The notes: a model not told the origin generated them from the letters alone. Shown: positions 33,603-41,976, counted from the first letter of the stretch. The stretch: 64,000 nucleotides of DNA from Hominimerdicola alba (GCF_900109655.1 NZ_FOAT01000006.1:149803-213802), one strand, 5' to 3'. A program made the numbers and translations.

Positions 33603-34585
33603 TTGCAGTTATCTATCCTTGTGAGTATCAGACTGCACTTGCCCTCTACCCGGAATTTGCCCGAACCTGCGGGAATGAACAGGCTGTCACCCTTTTTGGC
33701 ATTTACAGCCTCGTCTGCGGTCTTTTCGGGCTCACCATCAGTTACGAAAGGTGTGCCTTCCAGTATCAGCAGGCTTACAAACGAACTGTCGTCCGCGCAG
33801 AACTCTGCTTTTTCATCTATATCAACTTTGTATGTGGTGAAATACTCGCATTTTGATAAAAGCTTTATCTCAGCACCGTTCTCGCGTACAGCGGGAGTAT
33901 CGGGGTAACTCTCAGCAGGAGCAAGCTTTGTAACGTCCTTCGCCTTTTCCACATGAAGCTCCCGAGGCTTGCCGTCCTTGCCGACTCTGCCGTAATCGTA
34001 GATACGGTAAGTGGTGTTTGAATTCTGCTGTATCTCGGCGATAAGTATGCCCTTGCCGATGGCGTGCAGAGTGCCCGACTTGATGAAGAAAACATCGCCC
34101 TTGTGTACAGGAACATTGTTCGTCACTTCAAGCAGGGTGTTGTCAGCTATCCTCTGTGCGAATTCTTCCTTGCTTATCTCATGCTTGAAACCGTAAAGAA
34201 GCTCTGCGCCCTCGTCGCAGTCAACTATGTACCACATCTCGGTCTTGCCGTACTCACCCTCGACACGCTGTGCGTAGTCATTATCGGGATGTACCTGCAC
34301 CGACAGATTATCCTTAGCATCTATCAGCTTTATAAGTATGGGGAAATTCTCAAACTTCTCGCAGTTTGTACCCAGTACCTGCCTGCCAACCTTGTCGATG
34401 TACTCCTGCAAAGTCAGCCCGTCGAATGTGCCGCCCGAAATAACGCTGGCACCGTCCTTGTGGCAGGAAAGTTCCCAGCTTTCAGCGACCTTGTCGTAAT
34501 CGCAGTTTTTGCCGTACTCATCTCTCAGTCTTGTGCCGCCCCAAAGATAATCCTTGAAAGCAGGCTCCAGCTTAAAAATACCCAT
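33599..34585 (-). CDS. manA: Mannose-6-phosphate isomerase, class I (small type)
   Basis: Interconverts mannose 6-phosphate and fructose 6-phosphate; a zinc cupin. 328 residues, typical of the Firmicute form (shorter than E. coli ManA). Visible features: the N-terminal FKDYLWGGTRLRD, KLIDAKDNLSVQVHPDN with the metal Gln and His, GKTEMWYIVD with the metal Glu, and the second cupin SGTLHAIGKGILIAEIQQ with the metal His. It has its own promoter (34634-34662) and heads the glk-containing minus-strand run. Confidence 0.95.
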   Translation of the reverse strand: MGIFKLEPAFKDYLWGGTRLRDEYGKNCDYDKVAESWELSCHKDGASVISGGTFDGLTLQEYIDKVGRQVLGTNCEKFENFPILIKLIDAKDNLSVQVHPDNDYAQRVEGEYGKTEMWYIVDCDEGAELLYGFKHEISKEEFAQRIADNTLLEVTNNVPVHKGDVFFIKSGTLHAIGKGILIAEIQQNSNTTYRIYDYGRVGKDGKPRELHVEKAKDVTKLAPAESYPDTPAVRENGAEIKLLSKCEYFTTYKVDIDEKAEFCADDSSFVSLLILEGTPFVTDGEPEKTADEAVNAKKGDSLFIPAGSGKFRVEGKCSLILTRIDNCK

Positions 34586-34633
34586 ATCATATACCCCTTT
34601 TTACATTAAATGCGAATAATCGCACTCTTTATA

Positions 34634-34662
34634 ATAATAGCATAGTTTTGATATTTAGTCAA
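34634..34662 (-). promoter_or_regulatory. Promoter of manA
   Basis: Minus strand: TTGACT (34662-34657), 17-nt spacer, TATTAT (34639-34634). Confidence 0.8.
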
Positions 34663-34756
34663 TATTTTTTCTAAATATTTCACCGAAATCGCTTATCATC
34701 GTAAAACATAGTAATATCGACATAATAGTGTGTGTCCGTGATGCTCTTCATTGTCC

Positions 34757-34946
34757 CTTATACAGTATGCACGCCGCCTCATATGCCGTGGTCATAGTCG
34801 GCGGCTGCCTGCGATCGTGCGCACAAGGGGGAAGATCTTTGCGGCGCCGGTGGGAAAAACGTTTTTCACTATCAGCGATTTGGGCTGAAAAGTTGTACGT
34901 TTTTGTACAACTCTTGCAGAAATATGTCCGAGTAAAATGAAAAAAC
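34757..34946 (-). repeat. R2 repeat element, copy B (190 bp, inverted relative to copy A)
   Basis: Inverse counterpart of 13411-13600. The AGTTGTAC/GTACAACT hairpin (about 34893-34914) and flanks are conserved almost base for base; the GCCGCC/GGCGGC stem covaries with copy A. It occupies the divergent spacer between manA and the 35339 gene. Confidence 0.8.
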
Positions 34947-35008
34947 AGTTGTTTGCACAAGGTCACAGGTGCGGAGTTAGGGAGTTTGACGAGAGCAAGG
35001 GGGAGAGA

Positions 35009-35125
35009 ATGGCAAACAGCTTTAAAGCCACAGCCGACACAGTCGCTGCTGAACGACGGTCAAGCTCTTCCAGGCGCGAGGGTTTGAAGCGTGGGTGGGG
35101 GATGGGGGCTGTGCCCTCCATTTAA
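35009..35125 (+). repeat. R1 repeat, copy 4
   Basis: Starts ATGGCAAACAGCTTTAAAGC, contains GACACAGTCGCTGC and CGCGAGGGTTTGAAGCG, and ends GGGATGGGGGCTGTGCCCTCC, parallel to copy 3 before asnS. Confidence 0.7.
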
Positions 35126-35179
35126 TATAATTGTGCATTATAACAGATTAATCTCCGCAAATTTTGTTTATTATATTGA

Positions 35180-35208
35180 TTGCTAACAATTGAGAAAAGG
35201 AGTATAAT
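35180..35208 (+). promoter_or_regulatory. Promoter of the 35339-35929 genes
   Basis: TTGCTA (35180-35185), 17-nt spacer, TATAAT (35203-35208), followed by a 130-nt leader. Confidence 0.75.
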
Positions 35209-35338
35209 TAAATTGAAAAGAAGTGGCTGTTTGCAGACCTGAAACGGAAGTAAGATAGGTAAAAATGTTGTGAGATCAATGCGTGCCGATGATATTGCTT
35301 CGGCAGTCGCGGCATAACGCGGAGCGGAGGGCTTGACT

Positions 35339-35575
35339 ATGAAAACTGTATACAAACGGTTTGTATGGTGCTGCTGTGTGCTCTTTGCGGTGGTATGTAT
35401 TGGGTCTGTGTCGGCGGTTACGGCATTTGCCGATGGCGGCAAAGCGGCACAGGCTGCACAGGTACAGGTCGAGGGACACAGCGGTTCGGCGCGGCAGATG
35501 TTCGGCAGTATGGGCGCGGGAGCGGTCATAGTTATAGCCACGATATGTTTGCTGGCAGATAAGAAAAAGAAATAG
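35339..35575 (+). CDS. Small exported protein with C-terminal membrane segment
   Basis: 78 residues. The basic N-terminus and hydrophobic core (FVWCCCVLFAVVCIGSVSA) with an AFA cleavage site look like a signal peptide. A short Gln/Gly/Ser spacer follows, then a second hydrophobic segment (SMGAGAVIVIATICLLA) ending in KKKK, so the mature peptide would be a short surface-exposed loop anchored by its C-terminus. The ATG at 35339 has GGAGGG 8 nt upstream. Not recognised. It is followed 48 bp later by a lipoprotein gene. Confidence 0.7.
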   Translation: MKTVYKRFVWCCCVLFAVVCIGSVSAVTAFADGGKAAQAAQVQVEGHSGSARQMFGSMGAGAVIVIATICLLADKKKK

Positions 35576-35623
35576 GCGAGCGGCAGCAGCCTGTTTCGGC
35601 AAAGGCTGACGGAGGTGAACACA

Positions 35624-35929
35624 ATGAAAAAAGCGCCGTTTGTGGCGGTTTTGGTACTTCTTCTTGCGGGCTGTAATGCTAATAGTGAAAATTATGACAG
35701 CCGCGGGGATAACAACTCAGCAACAGTTGAAGAACAGATGGGCAATCGTGAAAACGACAGGCTGTATGTTGATGATACAGGCGACGGCGATGTTATCTAT
35801 GTTTCAGCGGAGAGCGACGATATCAGCTATCGCGACTGTAAGACGGAACAAGCGCAGGTCGGTAATGAGCATTGTGTTCTGTCACTCGGCATCAGCGAAG
35901 AAATGTTATCGGATATACGTCATTCCTGA
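35624..35929 (+). CDS. Small lipoprotein, possibly frameshifted at its end
   Basis: 101 residues. Signal peptide with lipobox LLAGC at about Cys17, then an acidic Asn/Asp/Ser-rich spacer (NSENYDSRGDNNSATVEEQ) and a short globular tail. The ATG has GGAGGTGA at ideal spacing. The frame stops at SDIRHS, but the +1 frame continues for 27 sensible codons (VIPELKTDTPEHCHTTES...) to a stop codon at about 36002. The tail may therefore have been lost by a one-base change near 35915. Function unknown. Confidence 0.7.
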   Translation: MKKAPFVAVLVLLLAGCNANSENYDSRGDNNSATVEEQMGNRENDRLYVDDTGDGDVIYVSAESDDISYRDCKTEQAQVGNEHCVLSLGISEEMLSDIRHS

Positions 35930-36103
35930 ACTGAAAACTGATACACCTGAACACTGCCATACCACGGAATCCTGCTTCGTGTTCGCCTTTGAAACAGCGT
36001 GAAATACGATGGTTATCAGAATACTTTGTATACCAATTTCCGGGAAAAGTTCAAAAAACAGGACTGCAAATATTACAAGATGGTTAAAATTTCCTCAAAA
36101 TAC

Positions 36104-36132
36104 TTGCAAAAACGCGTAAAATGTAGTATAAT
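36104..36132 (+). promoter_or_regulatory. Promoter of the 36204 gene
   Basis: TTGCAA (36104-36109), 17-nt spacer, TATAAT (36127-36132). Confidence 0.8.
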
Positions 36133-36203
36133 TGACTTGTAAAATATCGGCACTGTGCCGTTGGTCGGATAAAGAGAACATTCTCGGAAAGAAGCGTATA
36201 ACT

Positions 36204-36383
36204 ATGGAGAAGACATTTTTCATCAGAAAATCGGCCTCTTCAGAAGAAATTAGCGCACCTGCATACGACAGGTTCCAGCGGATAGAGAAACTCAACCTTC
36301 TGGTTGACAGCGGCTGGGTCATCAAGAGCTTCAAGTGCGATGCACACGAAGAATACTTCATTCTGGAGAAAGCAGATCAGTAA
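36204..36383 (+). CDS. Small conserved-looking protein of unknown function
   Basis: 59 residues (MEKTFFIRKSASSEE...). It ends VDSGWVIKSFKCDAHEEYFILEKAD, a compact strand-helix-strand pattern with a single domain resembling short clostridial proteins that read WxIKxFxxDxDEYFILEK. The ATG at 36204 has GGAAAG upstream, and the gene is framed by its own promoter and terminator, which supports real expression. Role unknown. Confidence 0.78.
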   Translation: MEKTFFIRKSASSEEISAPAYDRFQRIEKLNLLVDSGWVIKSFKCDAHEEYFILEKADQ

Positions 36384-36388
36384 CACGC

Positions 36389-36425
36389 AGGGGGAATGAC
36401 CGCAAGGGTCTTTCCCCCTTTTTAT
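36389..36425 (+). terminator. Intrinsic terminator of the 36204 gene
   Basis: GGGGGAA with TTCCCCC and an inner GACC/GGTC pair, followed by TTTTTA. Confidence 0.92.
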
Positions 36426-36490
36426 TTACAAAGTCCCTACTTACTATTGTGCTGCTGATAAGAAAGATCTGGATCTTCGGAGGGATCATA

Positions 36491-36826
36491 ATGGCTTCAA
36501 AAAGTGTTTTTGTCGGTAAGTGGTCTTATTTAATGCCCGATACAAATGCAGACCCGGATGGGCGCATAGTCCTGATCGAAATGTTATCATTCGGACCCTG
36601 TGAAGTATATGAATGGGGCATAGATAACAATGGTCTGCCTTATGAGGAATATCAATGGTGCGAGAATGAGTTTTTTAAGGATGAAAACTATTTTAAACAC
36701 ATAACGAAAAAGGAATTAACAGAGCAGATCGAGGATGTCATCCGTGTTTTTTCGGAGCATGAGCTATCGGAATGGGCGAATACCTATTGTAAAATACTTG
36801 ATCGGCTAAATTCCGATCTATTATAG
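36491..36826 (+). CDS. Protein of unknown function
   Basis: 111 residues, soluble. ATG 36491 (MASKSVFVGKWSYLM) has GGAGGG at good spacing. Aromatic-rich segments (CEVYEWGIDNNGLPYEEYQW) are followed by a helical C-terminus (ELTEQIEDVIRVFSEHELSEW). Not recognised; the size and composition resemble the orphan small proteins elsewhere in the window. It sits alone between a terminator and the rubredoxin gene. Confidence 0.7.
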   Translation: MASKSVFVGKWSYLMPDTNADPDGRIVLIEMLSFGPCEVYEWGIDNNGLPYEEYQWCENEFFKDENYFKHITKKELTEQIEDVIRVFSEHELSEWANTYCKILDRLNSDLL

Positions 36827-36894
36827 GCATTTTTGTAAAAAATAATTTTCAAATAAGGCAGGCGGAGATACTGCCGTAAAAAGGAGGAATTTTC

Positions 36895-37653
36895 ATGGAC
36901 ATGAAAGTAATGAACAAGATATCCTACGGATTGTATGTGCTGACGGCAAGATGCGGCAACCAGTTCAATGGGTGCATCATCAATACCCTGGCACAGGTCA
37001 CAAGCTCGCCTAACCGCGTATCTGTCACGGTGAATAAGGGGAATTTCACCGAGTATATGATACGTTCAAGCGGCAGGTTCAATGTATCAATGATAGACGA
37101 AAGCGCCGATTTTTCCTTGTTCACCCACTTCGGTTTCCAAAGCGGAAGATGGGGCAACAAATTCTATGACTACGCCCTGAAAAAGGCGGAGAACGGTCTA
37201 CCCATAATCGAAAAGGGCGCGTGCGCTTATGTCTGCTGTGAGGTAGTGCAGACCGTTGACCTGGGCACCCATACCATGTTCATCGCCGACGTTGCCGACG
37301 GCGAAGTGATATCCGATAAAGCCCCCATGACATATGCATATTACCACGCAAACGTAAAGCCCAAGCCCGCGGCGGCTGAAAGTGCTTCGGACGGCGAAAG
37401 ATGGGTATGTAATATATGCGGCTATATCTATGAGGGTCATCTCCCAGATGATTTTATCTGTCCCCTGTGCAAGCACGGTGCGGCTGATTTTTCAAGGGTA
37501 GATACTCCCGCTGAAGCTGAAAATACCGCCGCATCTGCTGATGAAAAGTGGGTATGCGAGGTCTGCGGATATGTCCATGAGGGCGCACTGCCCGATGACT
37601 TTGTCTGTCCTCTCTGCGGAGTTGGTTCAGACAGTTTCAAACGGCTGGACTAG
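36895..37653 (+). CDS. Flavin reductase-like domain fused to two rubredoxin domains
   Basis: 252 residues. Residues 1-155 form an FMN-binding flavin reductase-like split barrel (SYGLYVLTARCGNQFNGCIINTLAQVTSSP; split here). Rubredoxin 1 has Cys172, 175, 189 and 192; rubredoxin 2 has Cys221, 224, 238 and 241, each with the CxxCGY and CPLC knuckles and a PDDF turn. A flavin reductase plus one rubredoxin is the high-molecular-weight rubredoxin of acetogens, which passes electrons from NAD(P)H to oxygen- or NO-reducing flavodiiron proteins; the second rubredoxin is unusual. No flavodiiron protein gene is adjacent. Probable role: electron transfer in oxidative or nitrosative defence. Confidence 0.92.
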   Translation: MDMKVMNKISYGLYVLTARCGNQFNGCIINTLAQVTSSPNRVSVTVNKGNFTEYMIRSSGRFNVSMIDESADFSLFTHFGFQSGRWGNKFYDYALKKAENGLPIIEKGACAYVCCEVVQTVDLGTHTMFIADVADGEVISDKAPMTYAYYHANVKPKPAAAESASDGERWVCNICGYIYEGHLPDDFICPLCKHGAADFSRVDTPAEAENTAASADEKWVCEVCGYVHEGALPDDFVCPLCGVGSDSFKRLD

Positions 37654-37735
37654 CCGCGCAATAATCGGTCAGCATCAAGCAAGACAAGGCTTGACATGAA
37701 TTGTGAGAATATTGTAATATAGGAAAGGAAGATGG

Positions 37736-38011
37736 ATGATGGATTGTCCAAAATGCGGAGGCGCAATGACGGACGGTGTCCTGACAGGAAGCGGAAAAAG
37801 CGGAACAGGTGTTCAGTGGATCACCAAGGAATACCGTATGAAGCACGCATTTCCGCCAATGACGCCAAAAGCACTGGAGGAAGCCCAGCGAATAAGCTTA
37901 CGCATGGCTGAACTCAATACCCATATGGCTGACGTTTTCTGGGTGTGCAGAAAATGCGGTGTGATAATGGCTGAACTGCCTCGTATAAAGGAGGAGAACA
38001 GCCATGAGTAA
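37736..38011 (+). CDS. Small zinc-ribbon protein
   Basis: 91 residues. CPKCGG near the start and FWVCRKCGVI near residue 70 make a zinc ribbon; between them ITKEYRMKHAFPPMTPKALEE. It begins after AAGGAAG, with a possible promoter (TTGACA, 16 nt, TGTAAT) just upstream. Its last codons overlap the start of the next zinc-ribbon gene by 8 bp. Such paired zinc-ribbon proteins often act as adaptors or sensors, but no function is known. Confidence 0.78.
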   Translation: MMDCPKCGGAMTDGVLTGSGKSGTGVQWITKEYRMKHAFPPMTPKALEEAQRISLRMAELNTHMADVFWVCRKCGVIMAELPRIKEENSHE

Positions 38012-38423
38012 CTGCATCAAATGTGGCACAACCTGCAAAAAAACAGTCCTCGGCGGTGAGGACGGCGTACTCATATATAAGTACTATGCCGAAAACGATA
38101 CTGTTGAACATTATGCAAGGTACGAACTCTGCTGTGAAGAATGTCCCGACTGCGGAGAACTGTCAGCACCCGAACTTTGCGCAAAAGCAGAGGGCGGGAA
38201 CCTGACTTCGCTTGTCACGATACTCGACGGCGAGGGATACAAATACGAAGTCTGCCCCGAATGCGGTGGACGGCTTATCAGAGATATGGCAGGAATGGGC
38301 AGTGCGGGAAATCTGCTGAAAAAGTTTGCAGAAAAAGAATTTCCGTACAGCTTTGCGCTGTTTGACCTGTGCGCCGACTGCGGCAGGATATCTGATGTTC
38401 ACGAAAAGCTGATGGGGGTATAG
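38004..38423 (+). CDS. Multi-CxxC zinc-binding protein
   Basis: 139 residues with eight or more Cys in CxxC or closely spaced pairs (CIKCGTTC, CCEECPDCGE, VCPECGG, LCADCG), suggesting two zinc ribbons arranged in tandem. The middle contains GNLTSLVTILDGEGYKYEV. The ATG has AAGGAGG and overlaps the preceding gene. Not recognised further. It probably works with its overlapping partner. Confidence 0.78.
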   Translation: MSNCIKCGTTCKKTVLGGEDGVLIYKYYAENDTVEHYARYELCCEECPDCGELSAPELCAKAEGGNLTSLVTILDGEGYKYEVCPECGGRLIRDMAGMGSAGNLLKKFAEKEFPYSFALFDLCADCGRISDVHEKLMGV

Positions 38424-38427
38424 AAAA

Positions 38428-38772
38428 ATGAATGCTAAGCTTAAAGAAGAGATACTGGCGGTACTTAAAAACGGAAATGTGAACGGTCTTGATGCTGAAT
38501 CGCTGAGCGACGATGATCTGCGTACTTATATAACTCTGCAAGCCCTTAAAAATGACAGTCATGGCGGAAAGTACGAGTACGCTGTGGAAACTGTCCGCGA
38601 CCGTGACAACGGCGGTGCTGATGAAGCTTCACTTGCCGATGTGCTGACGATGTACGGCGAAAGGGGCTGGCGGCTGAAGTTCTGCTTTACCGATGAGATG
38701 AGGGTGGAGCGTGATGCAGAGGCTGACGCGACGATAAACGATATTGTACTGATATTCGAGCGTAAAATGTGA
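38428..38772 (+). CDS. DUF4177-like protein
   Basis: 114 residues. After an N-terminal helical part (LKEEILAVLKNGNVNGLDAES), the C-terminal half reads KYEYAVETVRD ... ADVLTMYGERGWRLKF ... NDIVLIFERKM, which follows the DUF4177 pattern (a YxYxxVxx strand, a helix ending ExGWEL, and a terminal LIFxR strand). DUF4177 proteins are small and uncharacterised. It lies one base before the MBL hydrolase gene. Confidence 0.72.
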   Translation: MNAKLKEEILAVLKNGNVNGLDAESLSDDDLRTYITLQALKNDSHGGKYEYAVETVRDRDNGGADEASLADVLTMYGERGWRLKFCFTDEMRVERDAEADATINDIVLIFERKM

Positions 38773-38773
38773 T

Positions 38774-39586
38774 ATGGAACACGAACTCTTTATAAAAGAA
38801 GTCCGCAGGGGGATATACCTGCTTGATGAAGGACACGAAGCCACCGGATATCTGGTCATCGGTGAGAACAAAGCCTGTGTCATCGATACGATGAACGGCT
38901 GGAACGACCTCTGTTCCGCTGTGCGCAAGCTGACAGACAAGCCACTTGTACTGGTGAACACCCACGGTCATCCCGACCATATACTCGGTAATGTATATTT
39001 CGACAAGGAAGTTGACCACGCGCTCATAAGTCCACGTGACAGGGCGATGGCTGAAAGCTTCTTTGAGAGCATACCCGAGGTAAAGGAGATGTGCCGCAAA
39101 TGCGGACACGGTATACCGCCTTTTGCGGATATCCGTGAGGGTGATATCATCGATCTTGGCGGACGCACGCTGGAAGTATTTGAACTGGCAGGTCATACCG
39201 ACGGCGAGCTTTTGCTCCTGCTTCGTGAGGACAGGATACTTTTCACAGGGGACGGCATCAATCATCATCTGTGGCTGCAGCTTGACGGCTGTCTGCCCAT
39301 GAAAGAGGTGCTTGCAGAATTCGACCGTCTGATGTTCCTTGAAGACAGGGCAGATGTTATACTGCACGGTCACGCAAGGGATCTCGATGACATATCACTT
39401 ATGCGCTGTTTGCGCAACGGCATCGCGGAGCTATGCGAGGGCAAGACCGAGAACGACAAGCCATATCACTGGTTTGAAGGCACGGATCTTCAGCACAGTT
39501 TCAGCTGTTTTGCCGATAAGCATTATCAGCAGGCTGACCATGTGATATGTTACCGAAAAGAAAATCTGCCCACTGATATCAGGTAA
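38774..39586 (+). CDS. Metallo-beta-lactamase-fold hydrolase
   Basis: 270 residues. The HxHxDH motif appears as NTHGHPDHILGN near residue 58; other metal ligands lie in LAGHTDGE and LFTGDGINHHLW, and HGHARD near the C-terminus provides the last His. Family members hydrolyse thioesters, lactones or phosphodiesters; the GHTDGELLLL turn and the lack of a beta-CASP domain leave the substrate open. It is the last gene of a short plus-strand run (37736-39586) followed by the R3 element. Confidence 0.9.
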   Translation: MEHELFIKEVRRGIYLLDEGHEATGYLVIGENKACVIDTMNGWNDLCSAVRKLTDKPLVLVNTHGHPDHILGNVYFDKEVDHALISPRDRAMAESFFESIPEVKEMCRKCGHGIPPFADIREGDIIDLGGRTLEVFELAGHTDGELLLLLREDRILFTGDGINHHLWLQLDGCLPMKEVLAEFDRLMFLEDRADVILHGHARDLDDISLMRCLRNGIAELCEGKTENDKPYHWFEGTDLQHSFSCFADKHYQQADHVICYRKENLPTDIR

Positions 39587-39605
39587 TGGTAATAAAAATA
39601 TGGTT

Positions 39606-39755
39606 ATCCCTTTAGCACACCATTTTATACGTTGGTATAATAATGAATAGTTATTTGAGATGTATTCTTCCCCACGCCGCAGGCGGGGGGAAGAATACCG
39701 CCACCAATTGATATTGCCTGTCAATTGGTTTTATAGAATGGCGTGTCAGCGGGAT
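39606..39755 (-). repeat. R3 repeat element, copy 2 (inverted)
   Basis: Read on the minus strand it begins ATCCCGCTGACACGCCATTC and ends AAAATGGTGTGCTAAAGGGAT. The two ends form inverted repeats of about 24 bp. Inside are the ATTGACAGGCAATAT hairpin (stem CCAATTGA/TCAATTGG, compensated relative to copy 1) and a long GAAGAATA/TATTCTTC-GGGG palindrome at 39663-39697 that copy 1 lacks. It lies in the leader region of xylB and could act as its terminator or attenuator. Confidence 0.65.
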
Positions 39756-39791
39756 GAGCATAAAATCTTATTATAAAGGAGTAGAAAAACT

Positions 39792-41315
39792 ATGGCATAC
39801 GTAATAGGAGTTGACTGCGGTACAAGCGGTACCAAGACAGTCCTTTTTGACGAGAAAGGTACAGTGATAGCTTCAAAGACTATCGAGTACCCCATGTATC
39901 AGCCGAAGAACGGCTACGCAGAGCAGGAGCCCGCAGACTGGGCAAATGCTATGATAAACACCATCAAGGCTGTTATGGCACAGAGCGGTGTTAAGAAAGA
40001 GGACGTTAAGGGTATCGGTATATCCGGTCAGATGCACGGTCTGGTAATGCTGGATAAGGATAACAACGTGCTGAGAAAGTCCATCATCTGGTGCGACCAG
40101 CGTACCGAAAAGGAAGTTGCTTGGATGACCGAGAAAGTCGGCACCGAGAAGCTCATCCAGATAACCGCAAACCCCGCACTGACAGGCTGGACTGCCGCAA
40201 AGATACTCTGGGTGAAGAACAACGAACCCGAGGTATACGAGAAAGTAGCACATATCCTGCTGCCTAAGGACTACCTGCGTTTCGTGCTGACACATGAGTA
40301 TGCTACCGAAGTATCCGACGCATCAGGTATGCAGCTGCTGGACGTTCCCAACAGAAAGTGGTCTGATGAACTGCTGAGCGTTTTCGAGATAGATAAGAAC
40401 TGGCTGGGCAAGGTATATGAGTCCTGCGAAGTTACAGGCAAGCTGACAAAGGCTATGGCTGATGAACTGGGTCTCTGCGAAGGCACAATAGTTGTGGGCG
40501 GTGCAGGCGATAATGCAGGCGCAGCAATAGGCACAGGCGTTTGCGAGGACGGCAAGGCGTTCACCACAATAGGTACATCGGGCGTTGTGTTCGCACATAC
40601 TTCCAATATCTCCATCGACCCCAAGGGCAGAGTTCACACCTGCTGTGCAGCTGTTCCCAACAGCTGGCACGTAATGGGCGTTACTCAGGGCGCAGGTCTT
40701 TCGCTGAAGTGGTTCAGAGATAACTTCTGCAATGCCGAAAAGGAAACTGCAAAGTATATGGGCGTTGATGAGTACTACCTGATGGATAAGCAGGCTGAAA
40801 GCGTACCTGTGGGCGCTAACAGACTTCTCTATCTGCCTTACCTGATGGGCGAGAGAACACCTCACCTTGACCCCAACGCAAGAGGCGTATTCTTTGGACT
40901 TTCCGCTATGCACACCAAGAAAGAGATGCTCCGTGCCGTAATGGAAGGCGTATCCTATTCTCTGCGTGACTGCGTAGAAGTATTCCGCGAGATGGATATA
41001 AACGTATCCGACATGATGGCTTGCGGCGGCGGCGGAAGCTCACCGCTGTGGCGTTCAATGCTGGCAGACCTCTATAACTGCCCCGTAAAGACAGCTTCCT
41101 CCAAGGAAGGTCCTGCACTGGGCGTTGCACTGCTCTCAATGGTAGGCGCAGGCATCTACTCCAGCGTGCCCGAGGCTTGTAAGGCAGTAGTACGCACCGA
41201 TAAAGTACAGGAGCCCAACGGCGCAACAGTACCTGAGTATGAGAAGTTCTATCAGCTGTATCGTGAGATATATCCCGCACTGAAAGCAGAGTTCTCCAAG
41301 CTGGCAAAGCTGTAA
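39792..41315 (+). CDS. xylB: Xylulokinase
   Basis: Phosphorylates D-xylulose to xylulose 5-phosphate for the pentose phosphate route. 507 residues, FGGY family. Signatures: GVDCGTSGTKTVLFDE (phosphate 1), the QMHGLVMLD substrate loop, WCDQRT, DASGMQLLDV, VVGGAGDNAGAAIGTG (phosphate 2 region), YLMGERTPHLDPNARG and ACGGGGSSPLWRSML (adenosine loop). The ATG has AAAGGAG. No xylose isomerase or transporter is adjacent. It serves plant cell-wall pentose use in a ruminococcus. Confidence 0.95.
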   Translation: MAYVIGVDCGTSGTKTVLFDEKGTVIASKTIEYPMYQPKNGYAEQEPADWANAMINTIKAVMAQSGVKKEDVKGIGISGQMHGLVMLDKDNNVLRKSIIWCDQRTEKEVAWMTEKVGTEKLIQITANPALTGWTAAKILWVKNNEPEVYEKVAHILLPKDYLRFVLTHEYATEVSDASGMQLLDVPNRKWSDELLSVFEIDKNWLGKVYESCEVTGKLTKAMADELGLCEGTIVVGGAGDNAGAAIGTGVCEDGKAFTTIGTSGVVFAHTSNISIDPKGRVHTCCAAVPNSWHVMGVTQGAGLSLKWFRDNFCNAEKETAKYMGVDEYYLMDKQAESVPVGANRLLYLPYLMGERTPHLDPNARGVFFGLSAMHTKKEMLRAVMEGVSYSLRDCVEVFREMDINVSDMMACGGGGSSPLWRSMLADLYNCPVKTASSKEGPALGVALLSMVGAGIYSSVPEACKAVVRTDKVQEPNGATVPEYEKFYQLYREIYPALKAEFSKLAKL

Positions 41316-41326
41316 TAGCAGAAACT

Positions 41327-41945
41327 TGCGGAAACTGCCAAGAAAGAGAGCTTTGGGTCTAGCGTTGCGTGGAAACAAAACTGCGCACCAAACAAACTAT
41401 GCCGCGAATCAAAGCGCGCGGTTTATGCGACTGCGTCGGCATATGCCTCGCGCTAGCAGGCTTGCGGAGAGCTCGAGAGGCAGAGCCTCTCGGTCAAGGC
41501 GCAAAAGCGACGTGATAAGAGTGCTGTCAATATAACAGCAGACTACCGACTAAATAGGCGCGGCAATAACAAAAAAATCGAGCGTGGACAAATCAACCGT
41601 CCACGCTCTTTCCGTTTGCGTGAGATATTGCCGCGCCTGAAATCAACGGTGGAACGCTCGTTGATTTCTCGACCCGTAAGGGGCGACAAAACGTCCATCG
41701 TAGTTCTTTGGATAAAAGTGCCGAATAAAATAAAATCGGACTTTTCGGGTATAGTCGGATGTTTGCTGTGTGCGCAGGCTTGCTAGTTTTCGCCCCTCGT
41801 CCCTCGGGTCGAGTCATCGGATTCGCTATCGCTGTCCGATGACGGCGCGGCAATAATTTTTCGCACATAGAAAGAGCGTGGACGTTTGTATTGTCCACGC
41901 TCTTGATTTTGTTATTGCCACGTCGCCTTTGCACCTTGACCGAAG
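41327..41945. repeat. R4 composite repeat (two nested palindromes)
   Basis: Starts CTTGCGGAAACTGCCAAGAA and contains two GAGCGTGGAC/GTCCACGCTC hairpins (41580-41608, 41874-41902). Each is flanked by an outer pair GGCGCGGCAATA / TATTGCCGCGCC (41557-41637) or a near-copy (about 41850-41925). Between them lie oppositely oriented TCGACCCG...GGGGCGA blocks and GTCATCGGA/TCCGATGAC (41813-41842). The hairpins may end transcription of xylB and of the 41977 gene. No gene is called. Confidence 0.78.
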
Positions 41946-41976
41946 GGCTCTTCCTTGGCAGTTTACCGCTGTTTTG

